Shown here one piece after another: positions 15,101 through 15,544 of a stretch of DNA of 15,544 bases. Positions within the stretch are counted from its first letter, which is position 1, and each line of letters begins with the position of its first letter. Under the pieces are notes generated by a model that was not told the DNA's origin, ran no database searches, and worked only from the letters and a program-made list of their open reading frames with translations. A program made the position numbers and the translations under genes. The stretch comes from Thermoplasmata archaeon M9B2D (GTDB lineage Archaea > Thermoplasmatota > E2 > DHVEG-1): the NCBI GenBank assembly GCA_002900555.1, contig MUGD01000057.1, positions 1-15,544 of the forward strand, in the 5' to 3' direction.

Positions 15101-15544
15101 CTACATGAACTTTAGGAGAATTTGAAGTAAGGGAAACGTGTGAGGGAATCGCTCAAAAAACAATTGTAAGAAAATGCGAAGCGACATGTCATACGAGAAC
15201 GGAATTTTTACAGAGAGCACCCCCCAGTCGCTCTCTGCGCCCATGGTATCTTTCGCTTTTACTCTCACAGAGTACGTTCCTTTTTGACTCCAACTATGAA
15301 GTGCAGATTGTTGTACACCAGAATCATACGGTCCAAACCATCCACTTGTGGTGTTATCCCCCCAATCAAAAAAATAAAAGACAGCATCTGCATCGAAATC
15401 CGTCGTGACGACAGTGAAGAGGTATTGAACGAGGGGTTTCCCGCTAGACGGGCCATCTATTTCTGGGATAGTAGGAGGAGTATTTGTATCATCAATCAAA
15501 GCCCACGTTGTATCCGAGATAGTCAACGCGGTCGCATCGGTTAC
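15101..15544 (-). CDS. PKD-domain protein, C-terminal fragment (5' end outside window)
   Basis: The frame is open to the right edge (GTA ACC GAT... with no start required), so this is the last 147 residues of a larger, probably secreted or surface protein. An ATG is absent; the only start-like codon inside is a TTG at 15526, in mid-protein. One PKD domain covers roughly residues 24-117 of the fragment, with FFDWGDNTTSGWFGPYDSG, HSWSQKGTYSVRVKAKD and ESDW, very close to the PKD domain of the carboxypeptidase at 8341-10365. The final 35 residues form a hydrophobic, amphipathic-looking tail with SLRIFLQLFFERFP and FPLLQILLKFM, which could hold the protein at the membrane or act as a sorting tail. 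What the missing N-terminal part does is not visible. Confidence 0.85.
   Translation of the reverse strand, partial: VTDATALTISDTTWALIDDTNTPPTIPEIDGPSSGKPLVQYLFTVVTTDFDADAVFYFFDWGDNTTSGWFGPYDSGVQQSALHSWSQKGTYSVRVKAKDTMGAESDWGVLSVKIPFSYDMSLRIFLQLFFERFPHTFPLLQILLKFM

Noticed and set aside
15101..15526. Complete small PKD protein starting at the TTG at 15526
   Set aside because: The frame stays open to the window edge, no signal peptide is present, and the TTG is in mid-domain-linker sequence; it is the end of a larger gene.

Overview
The window looks archaeal, most likely euryarchaeal and plausibly Thermoplasmatota. Support: archaeal-style TATA/BRE-like elements ahead of several genes, a Dut-type dUTPase of the archaeal subgroup of the dCTP deaminase/dUTPase fold, a DUF763 gene, and secreted proteins built with PKD and Ig-like domains. 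The lineage call is inference from gene content. No rRNA, tRNA, CRISPR array, insertion sequence or integrase was seen, and no stretch over 300 bases lacks a gene.

Left half (1-6913): mostly minus strand. A LuxE-type acyl-adenylating enzyme, a transglutaminase-like protein (TG2) and an Nramp-fold transporter form one tight operon (gaps of 7 and 0 nt). Further left, a paralogue of the transglutaminase-like protein (TG1) sits 8 nt upstream of an MFS transporter that runs off the left edge. Between the two sets lies a plus-strand SDR/epimerase-type reductase, divergent from TG1 and converging on the Nramp gene with an 11-bp overlap. The region is therefore two 'transglutaminase-like plus transporter' modules around a reductase, with an acyl-activating enzyme heading one module. 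TG2 keeps a full Cys-His-Asp triad. TG1 keeps only the Cys and carries Glu and His at the other two positions. I read the region as a candidate undescribed small-molecule or amide/acyl-transfer pathway; no product can be named.

Middle (6914-8198): a divergent intergenic region separates the LuxE operon from a plus-strand DUF763 gene with a C-terminal helix-hairpin-helix-like segment.

Right half (8341-15022): plus strand. Two adjacent secreted proteins come first: an M14 zinc carboxypeptidase with a regulatory-like domain, a PKD domain and an unassigned C-terminal domain, then a 939-residue protein with an intact transglutaminase-like triad and Ig-like repeats. Both fit extracellular protein processing. 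Next is a short operon of a membrane-anchored cyclophilin, a soluble cyclophilin and dut. At the right edge the C-terminal part of another PKD protein runs convergently on the minus strand.
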